A stretch of DNA of 64,000 nucleotides from Pelosinus sp. (lineage in GTDB: Bacteria > Bacillota > Negativicutes > Propionisporales > Propionisporaceae): contig JAJFUN010000062.1 in the NCBI GenBank assembly GCA_021372375.1, forward strand, positions 1-64,000. Reading direction: 5' to 3'. Under the pieces are notes generated by a model. It was given only the letters and a program-made list of their open reading frames with translations. It was not told the origin of the DNA and searched no databases. The position numbers were made by a program, and so were the translations under genes. Positions 36,433 to 43,641 of this stretch are shown in pieces; position 1 is the first letter of the stretch, and each line of letters opens with the position of its first letter.

Positions 36433-36841
36433 CTATCTCCTCCTCACTATAGCGCAGCAGTCGGTCGATTGCGTTTTCTCTATATGCCTGACCTCTGCCC
36501 TTACGCGGATGCGCCTGGCGAGTATGCCACTTCATCGACTTTCTCACAAATATCACAAACCCGCTAACCCTTCTGTCTAAGCAAATATAGCTGCCTGCCT
36601 CGAGCTGAGCCAGATACCTTCGAATAGTGCGCTCATTGACAAACAGGCTGTCTGCTATGCGCTGAGCTGTCACTGGGTTGCCATACAAAACTTTGCCCCA
36701 GCGTTCATCCCCCTTTACTTCCTCGCTGGTTGTTTTATCAATGAGCCAGAGAAACAGCCATACTGCCTGACCAATGGCCCCAATATGTTTTTCAGTAAAT
36801 AGTCCCGACGATACCGGAAAATACGTTTTGCTCTCACCAAT
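36425..36841 (-). CDS. phage-type winged-helix replication protein with ATT start
   Basis: In the frame of the C-terminal HTH (AQRIADSLFVNERTIRRYLAQ) the reading frame stays open upstream and codes for KTYFPVSSGLFTEKHIGAIG and QAVWLFLWLIDKTT, typical of phage HTH replication proteins. The only start well placed behind AAGGAGG is ATT at 36841-36839; ATG 36688 would remove this conserved part and has no ribosome site. Length from ATT is 138 residues. The basic tail (RQAHPRKGRGQAYRE) suits DNA binding. It likely defines the element's replication start with the repeat array upstream. Confidence 0.65.
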   Translation of the reverse strand: MGESKTYFPVSSGLFTEKHIGAIGQAVWLFLWLIDKTTSEEVKGDERWGKVLYGNPVTAQRIADSLFVNERTIRRYLAQLEAGSYICLDRRVSGFVIFVRKSMKWHTRQAHPRKGRGQAYRENAIDRLLRYSEEEIDE

Positions 36842-36937
36842 TTGGACTGCCTCCTTACCTGTATTGTTATATTGTATTGTTAATGTATTGTAGTAATCCT
36901 GTAAGCCCTATAGGACGTAGCCTCACGGGCTATGCCT

Positions 36938-37020
36938 CGGACAAATTTGTCCGGTAGCGCGGACAATATTGTCTGGTTTCCCCGGCAGAATTGTCCGCTT
37001 TCCTAGACAAAGCTGTCCGC
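36938..37020. promoter_or_regulatory. four inverted repeats at 22-23 nt spacing
   Basis: Four imperfect palindromes of the form CGGACAA-nn-TTGTCCG stand at 36938-36953, 36960-36975, 36983-36998 and 37005-37020. The spacing of 22-23 bases is close to two DNA turns, so bound proteins would lie on one face. The array lies just upstream of the HTH replication gene. It could be an operator set or an origin with iterons. Confidence 0.65.
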
Positions 37021-37034
37021 TCTGTGGATATCTT

Positions 37035-37796
37035 CTAGCCGGCCGCCTCACTGTTTTGCACGGCCTCTTTTAGCTCATCAATCAATCCTGCCGCCTGCTC
37101 CTTGGTGAGCTCGCGGGAGCTGGCTACACAAAACTCTCTGTGGATACGGTCTTTCATATACTCATCAGCAATTCCCGCCCGGCGGCTTAGGACAAAGATG
37201 ATTTTTAGCTGCTCTAGGGTGATTTTACTGTTGCCTTTACGCGGGGGCGGGACACTCTGACTGCTGACAGCTTGCGCTGTATTTGCGAGTGTCTTTTGCC
37301 CTCCGCCTGTATCCTTAGAAACTAATGCGCTCTCTCCAGACGAAGCAGTATTTGGCGTATCCCCTGTACTTACCGCTCTTACATCCACACCGGCATCAGC
37401 CTCCGGATCATCCCCGGTCGAGATATTAAGGCTCATCATATAGCAATATTTTAGGGCGGCTGTCTGCGCCTTCATCACCGCTTTATCCCCTGTATCCTGG
37501 CCGCTCCCAAAGGCGGTCATGGTCATACTTTCCCCGCTGACCGTATCGGTGAGAGTTACTGTCATGGCGATGGTTACCCTTGTTTCTAGATTTCCTTTAT
37601 TGGTCGTTACCGGTTCACTTGATAAAATCTCAGGCTTTGCTTGGGAGATAATGCCCTGTTGGACTAACGCTGCATTGACTTTTTCAAACACGTCGGCAGC
37701 GGTGGCGTATTTATAGCGATAAAAGGTATTCTCCCCCTGCTTTTGCACATAAGCGCAGGCCTTCATCACATTTAGAAACTTCATCCGTAAACTCAT
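37035..37796 (-). CDS. ERF superfamily single-strand annealing protein
   Basis: The 253-residue protein has the ERF recombinase core: FLNVMKACAYVQKQGENTFY, RYKYATAADVFEKVNAAL, SMTMTAFGSGQDTGDKAVM and TAALKYCYMMSLNISTGDDPE. ERF proteins pair single strands during phage recombination. ATG 37796 overlaps the upstream nuclease stop (ATGA) and follows GGAGGG; the long frame from 37859 is not needed. A Ser/Thr/Gly-rich linker leads to a C-terminal helical domain. Confidence 0.88.
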   Translation of the reverse strand: MSLRMKFLNVMKACAYVQKQGENTFYRYKYATAADVFEKVNAALVQQGIISQAKPEILSSEPVTTNKGNLETRVTIAMTVTLTDTVSGESMTMTAFGSGQDTGDKAVMKAQTAALKYCYMMSLNISTGDDPEADAGVDVRAVSTGDTPNTASSGESALVSKDTGGGQKTLANTAQAVSSQSVPPPRKGNSKITLEQLKIIFVLSRRAGIADEYMKDRIHREFCVASSRELTKEQAAGLIDELKEAVQNSEAAG

Positions 37797-38557
37797 ACAG
37801 AAATCCCTCCAAACTTTTGATGGCACCGTTCCCAGTAGCCGCAAGCTTTCGCTGAGCACATAAAGTTTCCGGGATTGGGATAAAAATTCCCGCCCTTGAT
37901 GGCTGTCAGCACACTCTGCATAATAGATAGCAGCCGATCAATATCTGCCTGGGTTCTTTTTGCCTTGAGGAGTACTGCTTTTGGCTGCTTAGTCTGCACC
38001 AGATAATCTAAAGCTACAGCTGTTTCTTCTCTCCCCACCAGCTCCCTAAAAGCATACGCATAAGCTGTAAGCTGCAAACTTTTGGCGGCTTCACTGCCAG
38101 CAGGCGCCTTGCTGGCTGTCTTAATATCGCGAATAATAAACTGATCATCAATGACATCAATATAGCCAAGGAGCGGCACGCCAGCAGCTGTCGGAATGAT
38201 AAATTCATGCTCAATAAAGAGCGGCTGCACCTTGGACGCAATTTCCTGATGATAAAGCGACGCCAGCATTAAAGCCTCATCTTTGGTTCGGCCTTTATCC
38301 TCTTCTTTTTCCCAGGCTGTTCCCTCTGCCTCCTTGTCAAAGGCTGCAGCTGTCACATCTCTTATTTCTTCCAAAGATACATCCTGCTGCGTCTTGGCCT
38401 TCTGCCGATAATTGTGCTCTGCTCCTTTGTGCACAACGCGCCCTTTAGTTAGCGCGCCAGTCGGCGGCAAAATAAGCCCGTCTACATAACGAAAGCCATA
38501 CTGAGCCGGGCATCTGAGATACATATTTAATTGGGTTATGCTGAAATGCTCTAACAT
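37793..38557 (-). CDS. RecB-family PD-(D/E)XK exonuclease, phage type
   Basis: The 254-residue protein shows the RecB/Cas4 fold: FSITQLNMYLRCPAQYGFRY with the first Cys, KGRVVHKGAEH, LLGYIDVIDDQFIIRDIKTA (Asp, Asp-x-Lys) and MCSAKACGYWERC (three late Cys), suggesting a 4Fe-4S site. In phages such a 5'-3' nuclease makes single strands for the annealing protein; here it directly precedes ERF. It is unlike the second nuclease of this class at 23509. Confidence 0.88.
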   Translation of the reverse strand: MLEHFSITQLNMYLRCPAQYGFRYVDGLILPPTGALTKGRVVHKGAEHNYRQKAKTQQDVSLEEIRDVTAAAFDKEAEGTAWEKEEDKGRTKDEALMLASLYHQEIASKVQPLFIEHEFIIPTAAGVPLLGYIDVIDDQFIIRDIKTASKAPAGSEAAKSLQLTAYAYAFRELVGREETAVALDYLVQTKQPKAVLLKAKRTQADIDRLLSIMQSVLTAIKGGNFYPNPGNFMCSAKACGYWERCHQKFGGISV

Positions 38558-38616
38558 TTTCCTCTACCTTCCCCTTTTTTAAAGTAAACTAAAAATTAAT
38601 GTATGGTATTTCTTAC

Positions 38617-38646
38617 CTGCCGAGCGTTGGTGCGCTCGGTTTTTTT
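38617..38646 (+). terminator. orphan + strand terminator
   Basis: CCGAGCG (38620-38626) pairs with CGCTCGG (38633-38639) and is followed by seven Ts on the + strand. All genes around are on the minus strand, so this implies an unmarked short + strand transcript. Confidence 0.65.
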
Positions 38647-38663
38647 GTGTGCGCAAATGCTTT

Positions 38664-38969
38664 TCATTTTGCGCCTGCCTCTCTTGCCGGCACTTCATTT
38701 TTCTTTAGGTAATCCTCAAGCGCCCAGCGGGAAATAACTTTTCGCCCATGCAGCTGGCAGTAGCTTATATTGCCCTGCTTTATTTCTTCATACATAAACC
38801 AGACAGATACCCCCACTGCCGCCGCAGCCTCAGCGGCACTAAAGCCCAGCTTGCTATTTAGGTCAACTGCCTTTTTCACTTTAGGCGGCAAAGGTACTTT
38901 TTTCCCGCACTTAGGACAAAAGCTTGTCCCCTCTGGTAATGCTGTTTGGCATTTCTTGCACGCTGTCAT
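38664..38969 (-). CDS. zinc-ribbon plus excisionase-like HTH protein (101 aa)
   Basis: An N-terminal zinc ribbon (CKKCQTALPEGTSFCPKCG) is joined to a MerR/excisionase-type helix-turn-helix (LGFSAAEAAAAVGVSVWFMY, GRKVISRWALEDYLKK). It may be the element's excisionase or a regulator of early genes. It overlaps the XRE gene by four bases, so both are made together from the promoter near the integrase. Confidence 0.75.
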   Translation of the reverse strand: MTACKKCQTALPEGTSFCPKCGKKVPLPPKVKKAVDLNSKLGFSAAEAAAAVGVSVWFMYEEIKQGNISYCQLHGRKVISRWALEDYLKKNEVPAREAGAK

Positions 38970-39214
38970 CTTGCACCCCCTCGCTTTTTCCCTGCCTTGT
39001 CTTTGGCAGCGCCCATCACTGCATCAAGCTCTTCCCTCAGGAGGCCAAGCGCCTTTAATATCCCGTCAAGCCGCTCCGCTGATAATCCCCTCGCTCCTGA
39101 CTCAATCTGGGAATAGGTCGGCGGACTGACCAGAATGCGCCGGGCAACATAGGCAGCCTTTATCCCTCTTTTAACCCGGATACCTTTAAGAAATGGCCCA
39201 TAAATATTTGGCAT
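38966..39214 (-). CDS. XRE-family transcriptional regulator (82 aa)
   Basis: The 82-residue protein has a Cro/CI-type helix-turn-helix (RRILVSPPTYSQIESGARGL, SAERLDGILKALGL) and a basic tail. It is the first gene of the leftward operon of element B and likely controls the switch between residence and excision. It lacks the peptidase domain of self-cleaving CI repressors, so SOS response would have to act through LexA boxes. Confidence 0.85.
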   Translation of the reverse strand: MPNIYGPFLKGIRVKRGIKAAYVARRILVSPPTYSQIESGARGLSAERLDGILKALGLLREELDAVMGAAKDKAGKKRGGAR

Positions 39215-39262
39215 AACATCTCTCCTCTTCGAAATAGCAGTAGTTTTAATTTACCAACTACA

Positions 39263-39274
39263 AACATATGTTCC
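39263..39274. promoter_or_regulatory. LexA-like box at the leftward promoter
   Basis: AAACATATGTTC differs from the Firmicutes LexA core GAAC-N4-GTTC at one base and lies just downstream of the leftward -10 box. Confidence 0.5.
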
Positions 39275-39286
39275 GTCTGTGACTAT

Positions 39287-39316
39287 ATTATAATCTGGTT
39301 ATATTTTACTTATCAA
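39287..39316 (-). promoter_or_regulatory. leftward sigmaA-type promoter of the element's early operon
   Basis: On the minus strand TTGATA (39316-39311) and TATAAT (39292-39287) are 18 bases apart, about 75 bases ahead of the XRE start. Confidence 0.7.
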
Positions 39317-39362
39317 CCACTATTTGTTTTGAAAAACGATAGATTATTTTTATAAAAACGCT

Positions 39363-39387
39363 TATAATACAACTAGAACGTATGTTC
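39363..39387 (+). promoter_or_regulatory. integrase promoter -10 with LexA-like box
   Basis: TATAAT at 39363-39368 is followed at 39376-39387 by GAACGTATGTTC, a perfect GAAC-N4-GTTC core. No strong -35 is seen. The layout suggests integrase expression is released by DNA damage. Confidence 0.6.
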
Positions 39388-39450
39388 CCACGACTTTTCA
39401 ACTGGGTAAAAATTATTTTTATCTAACGTTATTTTTTAAGGAGGCCTGCT

Positions 39451-40641
39451 ATGCTTGGAAGCCTACACAAAAAAGGAAAAACGTACTATGTAGTTTTTGA
39501 TGAAGGCCGCGATCCTGTGACCAACAAGCGCAAGCAAAAATGGGTAAGTCTCAAAACCAGCGACAAAAAAACAGCCGAGGCCAAATACTCTGATATGGTG
39601 AAAAAAATTAACACCGAGGAATATACTGAACCCACCAAAATGCAGTTAGCCGAGTACCTCGAATATTGGCTCAAGAACTACGCCAAACACAGCGTCCGTC
39701 CATCAACCTATGGCGACTACGAATGCATTGTCCGCCAGCACTTCATTCCCGCCCTCGGCAAATATCCGCTTGCTAAATTATCCCCGCTTCATATCCAGGA
39801 GTTTCTAAACCAAAAACTTGCAACAAAGCTTTCATCCTCTACTGTGCGCAAACTATATGCCGTACTTCGCAAGGCTTTAAACAATGCTCTAAAATGGCAC
39901 CTTATCACAATAAACCCGTGCCTTGCCGTTGATCCGCCCCGCATCGAAAAATATAAAGCTGTCGTCTATTCGCCAGAGCAGCTAGAGGCTCTGTTTGGCG
40001 CCGCCTCAACTGAACAAATCTACCTTCCTGTACTCATTTCCGCCACCTGCGGCCTGCGCCGCGGCGAAGTATGCGGCCTCAGATGGAGCGATATCGACCT
40101 CGAGCGCAGCGTGCTATTTGTCCGAAACTCCCTTGACTGGCAAGACAGCCGCCTAACCTTAGTGCCGCTAAAAACCGCATCCAGCGAGCGAGCCGTCAAA
40201 CTGCCGCAGCTCACCCTGACCGCCCTAAAAACAGAAAAAAGCCGCCAAGCGGAAGATAAACTTCGCGCCGGCGGCATGTATGACGACCAAAACTTTGTCT
40301 GGGCCTGGGATGACGGCAGGCCTCACGATCCATTTTTCCTGTACAAACATTTCATAAAAACCATTCAAGACTACAACGATGCCCTTGATAGCGACATAGA
40401 CCTCACACCAGAACAAAAAACTGCCGCTAAACTGCCGACGATCCGCTTTCACGACCTCAGACACAGCCACGCGACAGCCCTCCTCCTCGCCGGTGTCCCC
40501 GTCAAAGTCATCAGCGAACGCCTCGGCCACTCCAGTATCACCATCACCCAGGACATTTATTCCCACGTATTACCTGAAATGCAGCAGCAAGCCGCTGACG
40601 AAATTGACAAGATGTTTGCCAAGAATCACGGTCAAAAATAA
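39451..40641 (+). CDS. int: tyrosine recombinase (integrase) of element B
   Basis: The 396-residue integrase has an AP2-like arm-binding N-terminus (GKTYYVVFDEGRDPVTNKRK), a SAM-like core-binding domain (QLAEYLEYWLKNYAKHSVRP) and a catalytic domain with R (CGLRRGEVCGLRW), HxxR (FHDLRHSHA), the second His (RLGHSSI) and Tyr (TQDIYSHVL). It follows AAGGAGG and points at tRNA-Thr, ending 128 bases from it. Together with the 101-bp repeat this fixes the target of integration. Confidence 0.95.
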   Translation: MLGSLHKKGKTYYVVFDEGRDPVTNKRKQKWVSLKTSDKKTAEAKYSDMVKKINTEEYTEPTKMQLAEYLEYWLKNYAKHSVRPSTYGDYECIVRQHFIPALGKYPLAKLSPLHIQEFLNQKLATKLSSSTVRKLYAVLRKALNNALKWHLITINPCLAVDPPRIEKYKAVVYSPEQLEALFGAASTEQIYLPVLISATCGLRRGEVCGLRWSDIDLERSVLFVRNSLDWQDSRLTLVPLKTASSERAVKLPQLTLTALKTEKSRQAEDKLRAGGMYDDQNFVWAWDDGRPHDPFFLYKHFIKTIQDYNDALDSDIDLTPEQKTAAKLPTIRFHDLRHSHATALLLAGVPVKVISERLGHSSITITQDIYSHVLPEMQQQAADEIDKMFAKNHGQK

Positions 40642-40714
40642 GATGCTCCAGATTGCCTTCGGTACAGCTTGTTAGAAGAATGTTAGAAAAATGTTAGAAG
40701 CAAGGCAAAAATAC

Positions 40715-40815
40715 AAATAAAAAAGCCACACAGGAATCTTAGAAACCCGCATGACCTCTAGGCTTGTTATGGAGCTGGTGATGGGACTCGAACCCGCGAC
40801 CTGCTCATTACGAAT
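40715..40815. repeat. 101-bp direct repeat (tRNA-side attachment site)
   Basis: Identical by eye to 15774-15874. It spans the 3' half of tRNA-Thr (40770-40815) and 55 bases beyond. Three GTTAGAA motifs (40673-40698) next to it match arms at the other end and may be integrase arm sites. Confidence 0.9.
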
Positions 40816-40845
40816 GAGCTGCTCTACCAACTGAGCTACACCAGC
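40770..40845 (-). tRNA. tRNA-Thr (anticodon CGT)
   Basis: The minus strand folds as a full cloverleaf: acceptor GCTGGTG/CACCAGC, D arm with AGTTGGTA, anticodon stem GCTCA/TGAGC around TTCGTAA, T arm GCGGG-TTCGAGT-CCCAT, discriminator T and an encoded CCA. Anticodon CGT reads ACG (Thr). It is the target gene of both integrated elements. Confidence 0.95.
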
Positions 40846-41049
40846 GTTTAGTACGTATTTATTTTAGCTTACTACTGGCGCTCTGTCAAGAAATAAACCC
40901 GATATTTGCCCGGATTGTCTTTTGTAAATAGTTCTTTAACTGTCATTTTCTCTTTCTACTCTACCTTGAAAGCAATACCTCATAAAAAACGCATAAGTTT
41001 ATAGCATAAAACAAAACCTTAGCGCATTTTTCAACTAGGGATAAACCTG

Positions 41050-41244
41050 TCAATAGCATTTGTTGTGTAAATGACTGTCCGACCATCTGTAGAAAACTTG
41101 AAGATTGAACACATTAGTCAATTGTCTTTGTTCTATTATATACAACATTTTTAAAGTACCATCAAAGTACTCATACTCTCCCTTAGGTAGGTTCCAAAAT
41201 GCTTTTAATCTAGATGGTATTTTGTGAATATTGTCGAAATTTAT
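41050..41244 (-). pseudogene. gene remnant (about 64 codons)
   Basis: A frame between stops reads NFDNIHKIPSRLKAFWNLPK, then GEYEYFDGTLKMLYIIEQRQ, with natural composition but no start codon or ribosome site. It may be the tail of a decayed gene beside the integration hotspot. No family is recognised. The rest of 40846-41340 shows no gene. Confidence 0.35.
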
Positions 41245-41336
41245 TCAGCATATTGGTGTTCTGCACTGCTTTTAGCAATACTGGCATTCAAATACTTACT
41301 TCCTATCATTCAAAAAAGACAACATAATAATAACGT

Positions 41337-41378
41337 CTAAAAAGAAACCCGGCGACGTATAAAAGCAGCGCCGGGTCT
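41337..41378 (-). terminator. terminator of the ADH-NfnAB operon
   Basis: ACCCGGCG (41347-41354) pairs with CGCCGGGT (41369-41376), followed on the minus strand by TTCTTTTT. Confidence 0.85.
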
Positions 41379-41396
41379 CTATTTGTAATAGCTGAC

Positions 41397-42791
41397 TTAC
41401 TTGCCAGCCTTTTTGTTTTGGATATATTCGTGAATTTTAGCCGCTGCCTTTTTACCCGCGCCCATGGCTAAAATAACAGTTGCAGCGCCTGTGACGATAT
41501 CGCCTCCAGCAAATACGCCCTCTTTGGAGGTCATTCCAAAATCATCTGCTGCAATATTGCCGCGCTTATTGGTATCAAGGCCTGGGGTGGTGCCTTGAAT
41601 CAATGGATTGGGGCCTTGTCCGATCGCGATTACCACGGTATTCACTTCAAGATTGAAGTCGGATCCTGGTATAGGGGCTGGAGAACGGCGGCCTGAGGCG
41701 TCAGGCTCGCCAAGCTGCATTTTAATGCACTCAATAGATTGAACCGAACCCTGCTCATCACCGCAAACACGCACCGGCGCACTAAGCAGGCGAAATTCAA
41801 CACCCTCTTCTTTCGCATGTTCCCGCTCTTCTGCCCGAGCTGGAAGTTCTTCCTCAGAACGACGATAAACGATATATACCTTTTCCGCGCCAAGGCGCAG
41901 TGCCGTCCGTGCTGCGTCCATGGCCACATTGCCACCCCCGATAACTGCCACTGCCTTACCTGTCCGCACAGGAGTAGCCGCTTCCGGGAATTTATAGGCT
42001 TTCATCAGATTAACCCTGGTGAGAAATTCATTAGCCGAATAGACCCCGTTAAAATTCTCACCAGGTATGCCCATGAAATGTGGTAATCCCGCGCCTGTAC
42101 CGATAAATACCGCATCGTAGCCGTCTGCCAACAACTCGTCAATGGTAAAGATCTTACCAATCACCGCATTAACCACAAGCTCTACACCGAGTTCCTTTAA
42201 GGTTGCAATCTCCTTTTGCACAATGTCTTTTGGCAAACGAAACTCTGGAATGCCATACATCAAAACTCCGCCTGGGGCGTGCAGAGCTTCGAATACAGTT
42301 ACCTTATAACCAAGTCCCGCCAAATCGCCAGCTGCTGTTAATCCGGCCGGACCGGCGCCAATGATGGCAACCCTGCCCAAGTTATTTGATTTTTTTCCCA
42401 CTTCTTCTTTTTTGTTCTGCTGCATGGCGTAATCAGCAGCAAACCGCTCAAGACGTCCGATCCCTACAGGGTCTCCTTTTCTACCTAGAACACAGTACTT
42501 TTCGCATTGGTCTTCCTGCGGACAAACACGGCCGCACACCGCAGGAAGATTGCTTTTCCTTTTGATTACCTCAATGGCTGCGTCAAAATTCCCTTCCTTG
42601 ATTTCATGTATAAACGCAGGAATTTCGACCTCTACCGGGCAGCCTTTGCGGCACGGGGCGGCTTTACAGTTGAGGCAGCGCGCCGCCTCTGCTTTAGCTA
42701 TATCTGCCGTATATCCAAGGGCAACTTCATTAAAATTGCGGCGGCGTGCTTCAGGGGACTGCTCAGGCATTTTATGTTTTAGCGATGACAT
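41397..42791 (-). CDS. nfnB: NfnB/GltA-like NADPH-dependent flavoprotein subunit
   Basis: The 464-residue protein is of the glutamate-synthase small-subunit type: two N-terminal cysteine clusters (CLNCKAAPCRKGCP; VCGRVCPQEDQCEKYC) for 4Fe-4S centres, an FAD site (IIGAGPAGLTAAGDLAG) and an NADPH site (IGGGNVAMDAARTALRLG). Next to an NfnA-type subunit it most likely forms NfnAB, which couples NADH and ferredoxin oxidation to NADP+ reduction by electron bifurcation. ATG 42791 follows GGAGGG and lies inside the end of the previous gene. Confidence 0.85.
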   Translation of the reverse strand: MSSLKHKMPEQSPEARRRNFNEVALGYTADIAKAEAARCLNCKAAPCRKGCPVEVEIPAFIHEIKEGNFDAAIEVIKRKSNLPAVCGRVCPQEDQCEKYCVLGRKGDPVGIGRLERFAADYAMQQNKKEEVGKKSNNLGRVAIIGAGPAGLTAAGDLAGLGYKVTVFEALHAPGGVLMYGIPEFRLPKDIVQKEIATLKELGVELVVNAVIGKIFTIDELLADGYDAVFIGTGAGLPHFMGIPGENFNGVYSANEFLTRVNLMKAYKFPEAATPVRTGKAVAVIGGGNVAMDAARTALRLGAEKVYIVYRRSEEELPARAEEREHAKEEGVEFRLLSAPVRVCGDEQGSVQSIECIKMQLGEPDASGRRSPAPIPGSDFNLEVNTVVIAIGQGPNPLIQGTTPGLDTNKRGNIAADDFGMTSKEGVFAGGDIVTGAATVILAMGAGKKAAAKIHEYIQNKKAGK

Positions 42792-43615
42792 GAACATCCC
42801 TCCTTTGGGTGATGTTCCATTCTTTCCATGTCACGATACATCCGTTGCCTTATCATCAGTCCGTCAAAGTCTACCTCGTGCGCGTCAAATTCCGGTCCAT
42901 CCACACAGGCAAATTTATTCTCATTCCCCACGCTTACCCGGCAGCCCCCGCACATGCCTGTCCCGTCTACCATTATAGGATTCAGGCTGACAAGCGTATG
43001 GATATTATACTGCCGCGTTACCTCAGCTACGCCGCGCATCATAATAACCGGGCCAATCGCCATTACCTGGGCGATATCCTCGCCTGCCACAATCAAATCC
43101 AGCAGCGGATTGACAACAAGCCCTTTTGCGCCTTTGGAGCCATCGTCAGTGGTAATAAAGAGCGTATCGCTCACCGCCGCCATTTCCCGTTCTAAAATCA
43201 AAAGATTCTTGTTTCTGGCGCCAATAATGGAAATTACTTTGTTGCCCGCCTCTTTGTAAGCTCTGGCAATCGGATACACCGGCGCAACACCGATACCGCC
43301 GCCGATACAAACAACCGTACCGAATTTTTTGATATGGCTTGCCTGGCCTAAAGGCCCTGCTATATCAAGAATACTTTCCCATGTACGAAGTGCTCCCAAA
43401 TGACGGGTAGTACAACCCACTTCCTGAAAAATAAGACTAATCGTTCCTTCCTCGCGGTTAAAATCAGCAATTGTCAGTGGAATACGCTCGCCGTCCTCAT
43501 CAATGCGCAAAATTACAAATTGTCCGGGCTGGCACTTCTCAGCAATAAGCGGCGCCTTGACAATAAAAACCTTGACCCCTGGCGATAACTCCTCTTTTTT
43601 GATAATTGTGTACAT
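42779..43615 (-). CDS. nfnA: NfnA-like FAD/2Fe-2S subunit (ferredoxin-NADP reductase type)
   Basis: The 278-residue protein has an FAD domain (GQFVILRIDEDGERIPLTIA), an NAD(P) domain (VCIGGGIGVAPVYPIARAY) and a C-terminal 2Fe-2S cysteine group (GTGMCGGCRVSV and later FACVDGPEFDAH). This is the dihydroorotate-dehydrogenase-electron-transfer/SudB/NfnA fold. It begins 26 bases after the alcohol dehydrogenase gene and overlaps NfnB, so the three form one operon. A sulfide-dehydrogenase role is an alternative name for the same pair. Confidence 0.87.
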   Translation of the reverse strand: MYTIIKKEELSPGVKVFIVKAPLIAEKCQPGQFVILRIDEDGERIPLTIADFNREEGTISLIFQEVGCTTRHLGALRTWESILDIAGPLGQASHIKKFGTVVCIGGGIGVAPVYPIARAYKEAGNKVISIIGARNKNLLILEREMAAVSDTLFITTDDGSKGAKGLVVNPLLDLIVAGEDIAQVMAIGPVIMMRGVAEVTRQYNIHTLVSLNPIMVDGTGMCGGCRVSVGNENKFACVDGPEFDAHEVDFDGLMIRQRMYRDMERMEHHPKEGCSCHR

Positions 43616-43641
43616 GCTAAGCTCCTTTCCTAAACTAAATA

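Noticed and set aside
36938-37020. CRISPR array
   Set aside because: The four units are palindromes with short 6-7 base gaps and no unique spacers of CRISPR length; there are no cas genes apart from Cas4-like nucleases of other context.
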